Virus record (IMG/VR): IMGVR_UViG_3300005613_000161
Span: 1-40,150 of that record
Direction: 5' to 3' (one strand)
From: a virus
DNA: 40,150 nucleotides
The position numbers and the translations under genes are program-made. Every line of letters starts with the position of its first letter. Within the stretch, counting starts at the first letter, position 1. Positions 29,642 to 37,752 of the stretch are shown here, one piece after another. The notes below the pieces were generated by a model. That model saw only the letters and a list, made by a program, of their open reading frames with translations, was not told where the DNA came from and ran no database searches.

Positions 29642-30549
29642 TGGCTGATGATGGATTGAAAGAACCGGTAATCATCCAAGCTACGCGCATAGATGCCACG
29701 CTCTTACCTCGCAATATCTTCTCTCAGCCTTACCTGCTTTATGTCATCCAGCAGGGAACAGATCTGGGTAATGTAGCCGGAAAGGCAAACGAGGCCGGGC
29801 AGGGAGCGTGGGATGCGCAGAAGAAGAACGATGAGCAAGATTTAGTTCTGGCAGACCATGAAACCAGGATTGAGGCAGCAGAGCAAACGCTCATCAATCA
29901 CGAACAACGCATCACTGCTGCTGAAGCGACACTGGCTAATCATGAAACACGAATCACAGCCGCAGAGGCTGAGCTTGTAGACCACGAAACTCGCATTACG
30001 GCCAACGAAGCAGAACTGGCCAACCACGAAACGCGCATCACCCAGAACACAACGGACATTGCTAGTCTAACGATCCGCATGGTGACGGCTGAGAGCAACA
30101 TTACATCGCTGCAAACTAATGTCGCCTCACTGACAACGCGAGTTACCACTGCAGAAGGAAATATCACCACTCTGCAGGGAAAGGTTTCAACAATCGAAAC
30201 CAACTATGTATCCAAGGCCGTCTCAACGAGCCAATCGGTGCAGGCCTCCGGCGGCTCGTTCCTCGTAGGCAACGTAGCTACACCAACCACTGACAAGCTG
30301 CAAGTTGGCGGCAGCGTTAATGCTGTTTCGTACAAAGTGGCAGGAATTCAGGTTGTCGGCGCACAACGAACGGGCTGGACTGCAGCAACCGGCACTGCGT
30401 ATCGCGGGACATTTGACGCTAACCAGGCGTGGACGATTGGCATTCTGGACATCGTTCAGATACAGCAGATCGCCAACTCCCTCACTCAGGCTCGCCAGCG
30501 CATTAAGGCGCTTGAGGATGACCTGAGGGCTCACGGGGAGATTAACTGA
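29638..30549 (+). CDS. Tail needle gp26-like, extended
   Basis: About 303 residues (P22 gp26 has 233). The N-terminal plug (ADDGLKEPVIIQATRIDATLLPRN) that closes the portal channel is P22-like. A trimeric coiled coil follows, in which residues 71-140 are five 14-residue repeats (L-x-[ND]-H-E-x-R-I-T-A-A-E-A-x). The C-terminus contains RTGWTAATGTAYRGTF and ends IKALEDDLRAHGEIN, as in P22. It stabilises packaged DNA and probably pierces the outer membrane. Start 29641 is an equal alternative. Confidence 0.93.
   Translation: MMADDGLKEPVIIQATRIDATLLPRNIFSQPYLLYVIQQGTDLGNVAGKANEAGQGAWDAQKKNDEQDLVLADHETRIEAAEQTLINHEQRITAAEATLANHETRITAAEAELVDHETRITANEAELANHETRITQNTTDIASLTIRMVTAESNITSLQTNVASLTTRVTTAEGNITTLQGKVSTIETNYVSKAVSTSQSVQASGGSFLVGNVATPTTDKLQVGGSVNAVSYKVAGIQVVGAQRTGWTAATGTAYRGTFDANQAWTIGILDIVQIQQIANSLTQARQRIKALEDDLRAHGEIN
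29848..30057 (+). repeat. Five tandem 42-bp coding repeats in the tail needle
   Basis: Five consecutive units of 42 bp encode LADHETRIEAAEQT, LINHEQRITAAEAT, LANHETRITAAEAE, LVDHETRITANEAE and LANHETRITQNTTD. Each unit is two heptads, so the coiled coil stays in register. Nucleotide divergence between units shows they are not a very recent expansion. Confidence 0.88.
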
Positions 30550-31007
30550 TGATTGAATTCAAACCAACGCGGAACATCGACCTGATAGAGGCAGTCGGGA
30601 ACCATCCCGATATCATCGCTGGTAGCAATAACGGTGACGCATTCGATTATCAGCCCGGACATCGTTATTTCGAGGTGCATGTGCATGGCCAGTTTGGTGG
30701 CATCATCTACTTTCACGAAATCCAGCCGCTGACCTTCGACTGTCACGCGATGTACCTGAAAGAGGCGCGCGGATTCAGCCAGAAAATCGGCTTGAACTTC
30801 TGGCGATTCATCCTGGCGAATTTCAACGTGCAATGCGTTACCTCGTTTGCCGCGCGCAAATTCCGTCATGGGCAGATTTACTGCACGATGCTTGGCCTCA
30901 AGCGTGTCGGCACCATTAAGAAATACTTCAAAGGCGTTGATGACGTCACTTTCTATTCCGCTACTCGCGAAGAGCTGACGGAGTTCCTGGAACAGCACTC
31001 CAAATAG
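30549..31007 (+). CDS. gp14-like head/ejection accessory protein (DUF2824)
   Basis: 152 residues starting MIEFKPTRNIDLIEAVGNHPDIIAG, with IYFHEIQPLTFDCHAMYLKEARGFSQ and a C-terminal RVGTIKKYFKGVDDVTFYSATREEL. I recognise the DUF2824 family, to which P22 gp14 belongs; the fold resembles GNAT acetyltransferases. In P22 it helps assembly of ejection proteins. It overlaps gp26 by one base (TGATG). Confidence 0.85.
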   Translation: MIEFKPTRNIDLIEAVGNHPDIIAGSNNGDAFDYQPGHRYFEVHVHGQFGGIIYFHEIQPLTFDCHAMYLKEARGFSQKIGLNFWRFILANFNVQCVTSFAARKFRHGQIYCTMLGLKRVGTIKKYFKGVDDVTFYSATREELTEFLEQHSK

Positions 31008-31017
31008 GAATCACGCT

Positions 31018-31716
31018 ATGCATTTTGCAATGACATTTAACCGCAAATACATGTTGCGGGAAGAGCCCGTGCGCGCTGAAAAAGGCGGTAAAGGTGGAGG
31101 CGGGGATGGCGGCGCCGGCGCGGCTGCAGATGCCACAAAGTACGCTGCTGACCTGCAAAACCAGCAGTTCGAGCGCATCATGGGAAACCTTGCGCCGTTC
31201 ACTCCGCTGGCTCAGCAATACATTGGGCAACTGCAAAACCTCTCCACGCTCGGCGGCCAGCAATCAGCGTTGAACGATTATTACAACTCCGGCCAATACA
31301 AAGACCTCGCCAATCAGGCGCGATACCAGCAATTAGCATCAGCAGAGGCTACTGGTGGCCTTGGCAGCACTGCTACAAGCAACGGCTTGGCGACAATCGC
31401 TCCTACGCTGGGGCAAAACTGGCTTTCTGGGCAAATGAATAACTACAACAATCTCGCCAATATTGGCCTTGGAGCCTTGCAAGGGCAAGCAAACGCCGGT
31501 CAGAACTTCGCTAACAATGCGGGCCAGCTTTCGATGCAAGGGGCTGGTTTGGCTGCAGCAGCTGGTAACAGGCCGTCCTCTCTCCAGCAAGGGATTAGTG
31601 GCGGAGCATCTGGTGCTCTTCTGGGTGGCGGCATTGCTAAGTTGATTGGCTCATCTACTCCATGGGGTGCGGCTATTGGCGGCGGTTTAGGGTTGCTAGG
31701 GGGGCTTGGATTCTAA
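31018..31716 (+). CDS. Ejection protein gp7-like
   Basis: 232 residues (P22 gp7 229). A short N-terminal part with [12 protein letters not shown] is likely removed or flexible; then [32 protein letters not shown] and a C-terminal glycine-rich hydrophobic segment ([21 protein letters not shown]) follow, matching P22 gp7. It is injected with the DNA and helps build the conduit through the cell envelope. The stop overlaps the gp20 start (TAATG). Confidence 0.92.
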   Translation: MHFAMTFNRKYMLREEPVRAEKGGKGGGGDGGAGAAADATKYAADLQNQQFERIMGNLAPFTPLAQQYIGQLQNLSTLGGQQSALNDYYNSGQYKDLANQARYQQLASAEATGGLGSTATSNGLATIAPTLGQNWLSGQMNNYNNLANIGLGALQGQANAGQNFANNAGQLSMQGAGLAAAAGNRPSSLQQGISGGASGALLGGGIAKLIGSSTPWGAAIGGGLGLLGGLGF

Positions 31717-33179
31717 TGGCAACATGGCAAGAAAGTAATGGCGGCGGGTTGCTGGCTGGCATTGGCCGCCAAAATATCAACGCGCCACAAGCAAGCGATA
31801 TCAACACCACGCTAGGCTTGATCCGCGACAATAACGAGCTTGCACGCTCCGGAGCAAACAACGTTGCTCTTACCGGTCTGCGCGGGCTGGCAGGCGTCGC
31901 TGACATCTACAACCAGCAGCAACAACAGCAACGCCAGCAGGAGTTTCAGCAGCAATATGCGAATGCTTTCAAATCTGGCGATCGTAATGCAATGCGCGAC
32001 CTGGCAGCGCAATTCCCTGATCAGTTTGAGGCTGTGCGTAATGGCATGGGATTTATCGACGATGACCAGCGTAACACCATCGGAAATCTGGCCACTCGCG
32101 CACAATTGGCATCATCACAAGGCCAAGCAGCGTTCGGTAAATATCTCGTAGATAATGCGGATGATATGAAGCGAGTTGGCTTAAACCCGGTAGATGTGGC
32201 CGCTATGCAGCAGCAAGATCCGAAAGGCTTCTCTGACTTCGCCGGAAATCTGGCTCTATTCTCCCTTGGACATGATAAGTATTTCGACGTGCTAGATAAG
32301 CAGCAGGGGCGCAGACTGGAACAGGGGCGTCTGGATGAAAGCATTCGCAGTAACCAGGCGAGCGAAGCCAATACGATTCGTGGGCAGAACATCACGATGC
32401 GTGGTCAGGATATTAGCGCGCAGAACTCAATGCGCAGCGCCGGCGGCGCAGTTCCAGCCAGCGTTAGAGAATATCAGTACTTCAACAGCCTTTCCCCTGA
32501 ACAGCAGCAAACATATCTGCGAGTCAGGGGGCGGCCAGGTGGTGACGCCGACAACACAGTCCAATTATCAGACGGGAGAACAGTAACCGTATCAGGGAAG
32601 CTGCATGGACAAGGTGCCAATGCATTCTATGAAGGCAAGGATGATAACGGGAATATGGTTCGAGTACCTGCCAGCGCAATCTCAGCCCCGCCAACATCTG
32701 CAGCAAACGCGCAAAACTACGCGATGCGTAAAGATATTGACGCGATCGCCAATGCCGATGCTAGCCAGCTTGGCTTCATGACTGGTGTTACTGGTGGGTC
32801 AGGGACTCCATCTGTTGACGCGGAAATAAGGAGCAGGCTTCCAGGAAATAAAGATCAGCGACAACTTTATAATGCATCAAGACGCATTCAAGGTCGCATG
32901 CAGAACCAAGGCGTAGCTGCGGCAAGGGACATGGGGGCGAGCGGGATTAATACCGTTGCAGAGGCGAAAATGTACTTCCAGGGCATGCCACAGGTTGACT
33001 ACTCAAGCCCTGCTTCTATGCAACAGTCTTTGCGAGATATCCAAGAATATACCGACAACTACAATCAGCAATACCAAGTGAATGTTGGCGGTAAACGACA
33101 GTCATCAGGTCAATCGGCAGCAACAACTCCTGCAGGAACTCACACCACTAAATCAGGCATTCAGTTTAAGGTGGAATGA
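31716..33179 (+). CDS. Ejection protein gp20-like
   Basis: 487 residues from ATG 31716 (P22 gp20 471). It starts [21 protein letters not shown] and is rich in Gln, Ala and Ser ([21 protein letters not shown]), largely helical and without membrane segments, as in P22 gp20. Injected with DNA together with gp7 and gp16. The frame opens at 31662 but that part overlaps gp7. The end overlaps gp16 by 4 bp. Confidence 0.9.
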   Translation: MATWQESNGGGLLAGIGRQNINAPQASDINTTLGLIRDNNELARSGANNVALTGLRGLAGVADIYNQQQQQQRQQEFQQQYANAFKSGDRNAMRDLAAQFPDQFEAVRNGMGFIDDDQRNTIGNLATRAQLASSQGQAAFGKYLVDNADDMKRVGLNPVDVAAMQQQDPKGFSDFAGNLALFSLGHDKYFDVLDKQQGRRLEQGRLDESIRSNQASEANTIRGQNITMRGQDISAQNSMRSAGGAVPASVREYQYFNSLSPEQQQTYLRVRGRPGGDADNTVQLSDGRTVTVSGKLHGQGANAFYEGKDDNGNMVRVPASAISAPPTSAANAQNYAMRKDIDAIANADASQLGFMTGVTGGSGTPSVDAEIRSRLPGNKDQRQLYNASRRIQGRMQNQGVAAARDMGASGINTVAEAKMYFQGMPQVDYSSPASMQQSLRDIQEYTDNYNQQYQVNVGGKRQSSGQSAATTPAGTHTTKSGIQFKVE

Positions 33180-34978
33180 TGAAAGTTACGGCAAATGGGA
33201 AGACGTTTACGTTCCCTGACGGAACCAGCACCGATGACATCGGATCAGCCATTGATGAATACTTTGCTGGGCAAACAACCCCTGCGCAACAGGGCTCGAC
33301 ACTAGAAACACCTGCCGCTCAGCCAACTAATCCTGGAAGTAGTGCTCCTTCGATGTTGGATAATGCAGAACAAGCGGCGCGCGGATTAGTCAATATCCCA
33401 TTCGACGTTCTGCAGGGTGGTGCAAGCCTAATTAACGCCATCAGCCAAGGGCTAGGAGGGCCAAAGGTTCTGGATGATGTTTACCGGCCTGTAGATCGTC
33501 CTACAGACCCATATGCGCAAGCTGGTGAGACTATTGGCGGCTATTTAACCCCAGGGCTTGGCATGGCAGGAAACATGGCGCTTGGATCGCTATCAGAAGC
33601 AGGCAACCAAGATGGCGATTTTGCTCAAAATGCCGCTACTAATGCGGCAGTTAACCTTGGCGCGCAAGGTTTATTGTCTGCTGCAGCAAGGGGAATTGGT
33701 CGAGGAATTACCGCGGTTAGAGGTGAGATTGCTCCGGAGGCAAGGCAGGCGATAGACTTTGCAGAGAAGAACAACGCTCCATTGCTGACGACGGATGTCG
33801 CCCAGCCTGGAACTTTCGCCGGTCGTTCTGCTCAGGCTCTCGGGGAAAAGATTCCGGTTACTGGCACAGGTGCGGTTCGTAGGGGGCAGCAGGAGGCCAG
33901 AAGTCAGTTAGTGCAAAACTATACGCAGCAGTTTGATTCTGCCGCTCCAGAGGAGATTGTTAGCAGCCTTCAGCGACAGACTAGCAAGGTGAAGAAAGCA
34001 GCAGGCCAGCGCCTCACCCAAGTTAATGACGCCATGCAGTCCATTGGAGCTATCAACCCTGTGCAATCAGTCGCAGCTATTGATAAAGAGATTGCCAACT
34101 TATCAAGGCTTGGTTCGGCGGCCGACTCTCAAACAATTGCCAAGCTTCAAACATACAGGGATGAGCTGAGTAAAGGTGCAGATTTTGGTCTGCTAAGGGA
34201 TCTTAGGACGCAATTCAGGCAGGATGTTAAAGGGGATAGAGTGGCATGGCCAAACCAGTCACAGGCAGCTGTAAATCGGGTTTATTCATCTATAACTGAC
34301 GACATCAATCGCGCGGTAACTGACAACCTTGGGGCTAAAGCTGCATATCGCTACAAGCAAGCAAATGCCGTATATGCTAATGAAGCGCAGCTGGTAAATA
34401 ACACACGGTTAAAAAATGTTCTTCAGAAAGGGGAGTTAACACCAGAAGTTGTTAACAACCTGCTGTTTAGCAGTAAGCCAAGTGAGGTTAAGCAACTTTA
34501 TGGATCGCTTGATGCTAGGGGGAGAAATGCCGCAAGAGCGTCAGTTATCGGTAAGGCCTATGAGAAATCCGGTGGAAGTCCAGACAAGTTCCTGAATGAG
34601 GTAAACAGACTATCATCTCAGACTGGAATATTGTTCAAAGGCGCTGATAGGCAATATCTTAATGGGCTGACAAAATACCTAGACCAAACACGAAGAGCCT
34701 CTCGCGCCGGAGCAGCAACGCCTACAGGGCAGGAGTTATTTCAGATAGCTGTTCCTGCCGGAGTGGCAACTGACGTGATAGGTACGGGAGGAGTTGCCAC
34801 CGGCGCAGCTCTCAGTTATGGGGCATTGGCAAGGGCATATGAGAGCAGATCATTCAGGAATGCAATGCTCAAACTAGCTAACACCAAGGCCGGAACCCCT
34901 GTATATGAGCGAGTTCTTGGTCAGGCGGCCGATGCTGCATCTATCATTTCTCGCGGTTACTCTTCTGACGGCCAGTAA
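33176..34978 (+). CDS. Ejection protein gp16-like
   Basis: About 600 residues (P22 gp16 609), starting [30 protein letters not shown], a small N-terminal domain typical of gp16. Glycine/alanine-rich segments ([42 protein letters not shown]) may insert in membranes. In P22 it is the ejection protein needed first for DNA entry. Last gene of the late structural cluster; its 3' end overlaps a small antisense gene. Confidence 0.92.
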   Translation: MMKVTANGKTFTFPDGTSTDDIGSAIDEYFAGQTTPAQQGSTLETPAAQPTNPGSSAPSMLDNAEQAARGLVNIPFDVLQGGASLINAISQGLGGPKVLDDVYRPVDRPTDPYAQAGETIGGYLTPGLGMAGNMALGSLSEAGNQDGDFAQNAATNAAVNLGAQGLLSAAARGIGRGITAVRGEIAPEARQAIDFAEKNNAPLLTTDVAQPGTFAGRSAQALGEKIPVTGTGAVRRGQQEARSQLVQNYTQQFDSAAPEEIVSSLQRQTSKVKKAAGQRLTQVNDAMQSIGAINPVQSVAAIDKEIANLSRLGSAADSQTIAKLQTYRDELSKGADFGLLRDLRTQFRQDVKGDRVAWPNQSQAAVNRVYSSITDDINRAVTDNLGAKAAYRYKQANAVYANEAQLVNNTRLKNVLQKGELTPEVVNNLLFSSKPSEVKQLYGSLDARGRNAARASVIGKAYEKSGGSPDKFLNEVNRLSSQTGILFKGADRQYLNGLTKYLDQTRRASRAGAATPTGQELFQIAVPAGVATDVIGTGGVATGAALSYGALARAYESRSFRNAMLKLANTKAGTPVYERVLGQAADAASIISRGYSSDGQ

Positions 34979-35072
34979 ATTTCTTTCGGTATCCACGAAG
35001 TCTTGCATCTTCAATGATAGAAATGACAACCCAAGCTACCAGAGCTATTCCTATCCAATTCAATATCCACAT
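34944..35072 (-). CDS. 42-residue single-span membrane protein, antisense to the gp16 end
   Basis: The frame starts MWILNWIGIALVAWVVISII, one membrane helix, followed by a basic tail ([19 protein letters not shown]). GGAGG lies 7 bp before the ATG. It overlaps gp16 by 35 bp on the other strand. P22 keeps the superinfection-exclusion gene sieA between gene 16 and mnt, so a prophage-expressed exclusion role is possible, though the protein is far smaller than SieA. Confidence 0.6.
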   Translation of the reverse strand: MWILNWIGIALVAWVVISIIEDARLRGYRKKFTGRQKSNREK

Positions 35073-35108
35073 ACAAACCTCCGAAATGGAAGATCATGGC
35101 TTTAATAT

Positions 35109-35126
35109 AGCCCACCTAGGTGGGCT
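35109..35126. terminator. Perfect 18-bp palindrome, likely bidirectional terminator
   Basis: AGCCCACCTAGGTGGGCT is fully self-complementary and lies between the gp16 end (plus) and the stop of the Mnt-like gene (minus). The flanks TTTAATATA and TTCTATG have only short T-runs. Its place between converging transcripts suggests termination for both. Confidence 0.55.
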
Positions 35127-35132
35127 TCTATG

Positions 35133-35417
35133 TCATTCCTTTGGTATAAACGTGTACTTCTGTACAAGCTGAGTAACCACTGCTTCCTTTACCTTGTCCA
35201 CAAGGACTTTCATTTCGTCTTTTGTCATCGGCATGTTTACTTTGGTGACATTTTCACCATTTTCTCTTTCGTGATATGAAACCCATGCCTCGATAGCCAT
35301 TACCATCTCTGCATTGGCAGATCTTCCATTAGCCTCTGCTATTTTTGCGATCTTACCTTTGAGCTCTTCAGGCATCCTAAGGTTTACCTGGGGGTGTCGA
35401 TATTTTCTTTCTGCCAT
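35133..35417 (-). CDS. Mnt/Arc-like ribbon-helix-helix repressor (first)
   Basis: 94 residues: an N-terminal strand HPQVNLRMPEEL and two helices (KGKIAKIAEANGRSANAEMVMAIEAWV) form the RHH fold; the NGRSANAEM motif is the family mark. A C-terminal helix (MKVLVDKVKEAVVTQL) could mediate tetramers as in Mnt. It is divergent from the Arc-like gene with face-to-face promoters, the mnt/arc arrangement of P22 immI. It should repress the antirepressor genes in the lysogen. A GAGGT ribosome site is present. Confidence 0.85.
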   Translation of the reverse strand: MAERKYRHPQVNLRMPEELKGKIAKIAEANGRSANAEMVMAIEAWVSYHERENGENVTKVNMPMTKDEMKVLVDKVKEAVVTQLVQKYTFIPKE

Positions 35418-35438
35418 ATATACCTCACATTTTACGTG

Positions 35439-35485
35439 ATAGTACGTAGATACCTATTGACGAGCAATGCGTACCTACATACTAT
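35439..35485. promoter_or_regulatory. Divergent Pmnt and Pant promoters with shared operator region
   Basis: Plus strand: TTGACG (35457-35462), 17 bp, TACTAT (35480-35485). Minus strand: TTGCTC (35462-35467), 17 bp, TACTAT (35439-35444). The two -35 elements overlap by one base. Symmetrical GTAGATAC, GTACGTA and CTATG...CATAG sequences between and next to them are probable RHH operators. This matches the logic of P22 immI. Confidence 0.8.
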
Positions 35486-35514
35486 GTATGCATAGCACAT
35501 ACAAAGGAGGCGAT

Positions 35515-35661
35515 ATGAAAGTGAAAACATTGAGGATGCCAGAGTGGCTGGAGAAGGCCATAGAAGAACTAGCTGAAAAATCTGACCGTTCTTTTAGCAA
35601 AGAGGTTGTAAGAGCGGTTAGGGAGTATGCGGAAAGGAATGGTGTTAAATGCCCAGAATGA
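35515..35661 (+). CDS. Arc-like ribbon-helix-helix repressor
   Basis: 48 residues from ATG 35515 with an AAAGGAGG ribosome site. The strand KVKTLRMPEWL and two helices (EKAIEELAEKSDRSFSKEVVRAVREYAER) give the RHH fold at about the size of P22 Arc (53). First gene behind Pant, so it probably limits its own and the antirepressor's synthesis during lytic growth. The frame opens from 35467, ahead of the best ribosome site. Confidence 0.8.
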   Translation: MKVKTLRMPEWLEKAIEELAEKSDRSFSKEVVRAVREYAERNGVKCPE

Positions 35662-35666
35662 ACGAA

Positions 35667-35695
35667 ACCCGGCAGTGCGCTAACACCAACCGGGT
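35667..35695 (+). promoter_or_regulatory. Hairpin leader before the BRO-N antirepressor
   Basis: ACCCGG (35667-35672) pairs with CCGGGT (35690-35695), with inner GTG/CAC pairing, 32 bp before the ATG at 35727. No T-run follows. A similar hairpin precedes the next antirepressor gene. Antirepressor translation in P22 and P1 is controlled by small RNAs, so a regulatory RNA element is possible here. Confidence 0.55.
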
Positions 35696-35726
35696 CTCTA
35701 TGTCAGTAATCTCGGAGAAAACCAAC

Positions 35727-36275
35727 ATGAATACTGTAGCAAAATCCGATTTCAATTTCCACGGCGTAAGTCTGCAGCCGGTTGAGAAAATGAATGGCGT
35801 TTGGCTGACATCTGCTGATGTGGCAAGAGCTCTTGGATACAAAAGCACTAAGTCAATCTCAAACCTCTTCACTCAGTATGAAGAAGAATTTTCCTTAGGA
35901 ATGACAATGGTCATCGAATCAGTGACCAATGGCATCAATGGTTCATCTCGGCGCATGAAGGTACGTGTTTTCTCTCTGCGCGGGGCTCATCTGATAGCTA
36001 TGTTTGCCCGCACTCCGGTAGCAAAAGAATTCAGAAAATGGGTGCTCGACATCCTGGATCGCGAAGCTGAACTGAAGCCTGAGGAATCCCCGCTGCATAG
36101 GTACTACGTGAAGGTAATCATCAGAGACACCCTGTTTGGTTCTGATGTTGAGTTTCTAGGTAAGGCAAACACGTTTGAGGCTATTGCAAGCGGCATAGCC
36201 ACAGACCTGGGGTTTGAGCCAACAGGATTTATAGGTCGCAGACCTGCGACAGAGAAAATGATGCGAAAGCATTAG
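35727..36275 (+). CDS. BRO-N domain antirepressor-type protein
   Basis: 182 residues from ATG 35727. The BRO-N pattern is clear: FHGVSLQPVEKMNGVWLTSADVARALGYKSTKSISNLF, then RVFSLRGAHLIAMFARTPVAKEFRKWVLDILDRE. Many phage antirepressors combine this domain with a variable C-terminus; here FEAIASGIATDLGFEPTGFIGRRP ends the protein. It probably inactivates CI-type repressors or regulates DNA. Earlier Met codons in the frame (from 35649) lie in the Arc-like gene end and hairpin. Confidence 0.8.
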   Translation: MNTVAKSDFNFHGVSLQPVEKMNGVWLTSADVARALGYKSTKSISNLFTQYEEEFSLGMTMVIESVTNGINGSSRRMKVRVFSLRGAHLIAMFARTPVAKEFRKWVLDILDREAELKPEESPLHRYYVKVIIRDTLFGSDVEFLGKANTFEAIASGIATDLGFEPTGFIGRRPATEKMMRKH

Positions 36276-36306
36276 GGATTTTGCCCCGGACATTGGGCAA
36301 ATAAAA

Positions 36307-36328
36307 ACCGCCAGGTGCAACTGGCGGT
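36307..36328 (+). promoter_or_regulatory. Hairpin leader before the Rha-type gene
   Basis: ACCGCCAG (36307-36314) pairs perfectly with CTGGCGGT (36321-36328) around GTGCAA, and is followed by CGATGTCA, like the ...CTCTATGTCA after the first hairpin. It lies 28 bp before the ATG. The repeated design suggests a common control of both antirepressor genes. Confidence 0.55.
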
Positions 36329-36356
36329 CGATGTCAATCAAACTACTGAGGTCTTT

Positions 36357-37055
36357 ATGACTGCATTAACTGTAGCAAAAGCACGATCTGTTGTCACTAT
36401 GTCAAGCCGTGAGATTGCGGCACTGACCGGGAAGCAACATAAAAATGTCAAGCGCGATATCGAGGTAATGCTTGAAGAGCTGCAAGAAGATGCGCTCAAA
36501 TTTGAGCACATCTATTTGGACAGTATGAATCGCAAGCAATCTGAGTATTTGCTCGACCGTGAGCACGTAGAATGCTTACTGACCGGATACAATGCAAAGC
36601 TACGAATGAAGGTGATACGCCGCCTGAGAGATCTGGAGGCAAATGGTGTAAATGCGAAGAGCTCATCGGGGTTGCCTGAGTACCGCCGTGCAAGAACGTT
36701 GAAATTGTCAGTGGCCGCAGTTCATGAGCTATTCGACATGATGCCTCACTTAAGTCCGGAGGCTAAACAGTGCGCGGCTGCCAATATCATAAACCCGGTG
36801 GCAGGTTTCGATGCAATCCCCTTGCCGGTTATCGAAGAGCATTATTACACGGCAGGTGAGGTTGGTGAAATGCTGGAAGTCTCTGCCAACAAAATTGGTC
36901 GTGTGGCAAATGCCAATAACCTGAAGACAGAGCAGTTTGGCAAATTCTTCCTGGACAAGTCAGCTCACTCTTCGAAGCAAGTTGAGGCGTTCCGATACAA
37001 CGCCAACGGTGTCGAGGCTTTACGCCACCTTCTCCACGGTGCTGACGTCGCATAA
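36357..37055 (+). CDS. Rha-family antirepressor-type protein
   Basis: 232 residues from ATG 36357. The Rha domain occupies about 15-100 (MSSREIAALTGKQHKNVKRDIEVMLEEL...NRKQSEYLLDREHVECLLTGY...RMKVIRRLRDLE). The C-terminal domain has a second HTH-like unit (YYTAGEVGEMLEVSANKIGRVANANNL) like the KilAC/ANT domain of antirepressors. It lies last in the immI operon and ends before a strong terminator. Likely role: antagonism of the prophage repressor during lytic growth. Confidence 0.82.
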   Translation: MTALTVAKARSVVTMSSREIAALTGKQHKNVKRDIEVMLEELQEDALKFEHIYLDSMNRKQSEYLLDREHVECLLTGYNAKLRMKVIRRLRDLEANGVNAKSSSGLPEYRRARTLKLSVAAVHELFDMMPHLSPEAKQCAAANIINPVAGFDAIPLPVIEEHYYTAGEVGEMLEVSANKIGRVANANNLKTEQFGKFFLDKSAHSSKQVEAFRYNANGVEALRHLLHGADVA

Positions 37056-37078
37056 AGACACCATAAAACAGATAACAT

Positions 37079-37102
37079 AACCCGCTTAACTGCGGGTTTT
37101 TT
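37079..37102. terminator. Bidirectional terminator between Rha and Mnt-like genes
   Basis: AACCCGC-TTAACT-GCGGGTT with a run of T on the plus strand; the A-run before AACCCGC is short, so it works best rightward. It overlaps the 3' end of the second Mnt-like gene on the other strand. Confidence 0.78.
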
Positions 37103-37346
37103 CTTTTCTGTAATGAGCTACCACCTTTTCAAATACGACCTTTTTTACTTCCTGAGAAAGTGATTCAGCTTCTTTTTCTACTTCGTCACGGAATCCAATA
37201 ACCTTTACTGGTTGTGATAATGATTCTTCAATAATAAAGGTTATTTCAGCATTCAGAGAGCGACCATTCATCTTTGCTCGCTGCTTAACCTTGCTATGAA
37301 CATCTTTTGGCAGCCTTAGGTGGAACTGCGTTTCCATATCATCCAT
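37086..37346 (-). CDS. Mnt-like ribbon-helix-helix repressor (second)
   Basis: 86 residues closely following the layout of P22 Mnt (82): strand ETQFHLRLPKDV, helix HSKVKQRAKMNGRSLNAEI, then SLSQPVKVIGFRDEVEKEAE and the tetramer helix VKKVVFEKVVAHYRKEK. Compared with the first copy its C-terminus is much more Mnt-like. It has its own promoter and palindromic operator upstream. GAGGT precedes ATG 37346. It faces away from the tailspike. Confidence 0.87.
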   Translation of the reverse strand: MDDMETQFHLRLPKDVHSKVKQRAKMNGRSLNAEITFIIEESLSQPVKVIGFRDEVEKEAESLSQEVKKVVFEKVVAHYRKEKTRS

Positions 37347-37375
37347 AGTCCGACCTCACAGTTGTTTGGATCGGA

Positions 37376-37420
37376 ATCATAGGTTCAGCTGTGCGCATGT
37401 ACAATAGTACCAAAATGGTA
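37376..37420 (-). promoter_or_regulatory. Promoter and operator of the second Mnt-like gene
   Basis: Minus strand: TTGTAC (37399-37404), 17 bp, TATGAT (37376-37381). Directly upstream is the inverted repeat TACCA-AAA-TGGTA (37408-37420), a candidate RHH operator. The site could give autoregulation or control of a weak rightward promoter in this gap. Confidence 0.72.
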
Positions 37421-37465
37421 TCTTTTATATCTATCAACACCTTACATCAATCGATCGTCAACGCC

Positions 37466-37487
37466 GATCAATATCAAGTTATTGATC
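37466..37487. repeat. Inverted repeat in the gap before the tailspike
   Basis: GATCAATA-TCAAGT-TATTGATC, eight-base arms with six-base centre and no T-run. It is the only strong structure in 37421-37556. It may bind a dimeric regulator (host or phage). Confidence 0.6.
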
Positions 37488-37556
37488 TGTAGTTCCAATT
37501 TGATGATTTACCCACCGATTAGTAGTGTCGTGCATAGCAGTACAAAAGGTGGAAAA

Positions 37557-37649
37557 ATGAGATGGAATCGCCGTAACGCCTGGCTTGCAGTCGTAGCATT
37601 TTGCTTAGCATTCTGGGTAATTATCATTCTAATAATTCACTACATGTAA
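37557..37649 (+). CDS. 30-residue membrane peptide upstream of the tailspike
   Basis: MRWNRRNAWLAVVAFCLAFW followed by VIIILIIHYM: a basic start and one membrane helix to the end. AGGTGG lies 5 bp upstream. A terminator follows 17 bp after the stop, so it may be a monocistronic prophage gene. Its size and nature resemble small phage membrane peptides with toxic or exclusion activity, but no family is recognised. Confidence 0.5.
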   Translation: MRWNRRNAWLAVVAFCLAFWVIIILIIHYM

Positions 37650-37666
37650 CAGCATCCAACACCAGG

Positions 37667-37693
37667 GCCCGGCTATCCAGTCGGGCTTTTTTT
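37667..37693 (+). terminator. Terminator before the tailspike
   Basis: GCCCGGC-TATCCA-GTCGGGC (one G-U pair) followed by seven T. It would isolate the tailspike from immI transcription unless Q-modified polymerase passes from the late operon. Confidence 0.85.
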
Positions 37694-37710
37694 ATACCTA
37701 AAAACCACCG

Positions 37711-37742
37711 CAGGCGTGACCTGTGGGGATTCCACACGCCTG
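37711..37742 (+). promoter_or_regulatory. Hairpin abutting the tailspike ribosome site
   Basis: CAGGCGTG (37711-37718) pairs with CACGCCTG (37735-37742); its last G is the first base of the GGAG ribosome site at 37742-37745. The stem has eight perfect pairs. It could tune tailspike translation or stabilise the message. Confidence 0.6.
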
Positions 37743-37752
37743 GAGAAACTAA

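Noticed and set aside
29848-30057. Tandem 42-bp repeats considered as a CRISPR-like array
   Set aside because: The units are contiguous without spacers and encode an in-register coiled coil in gp26.
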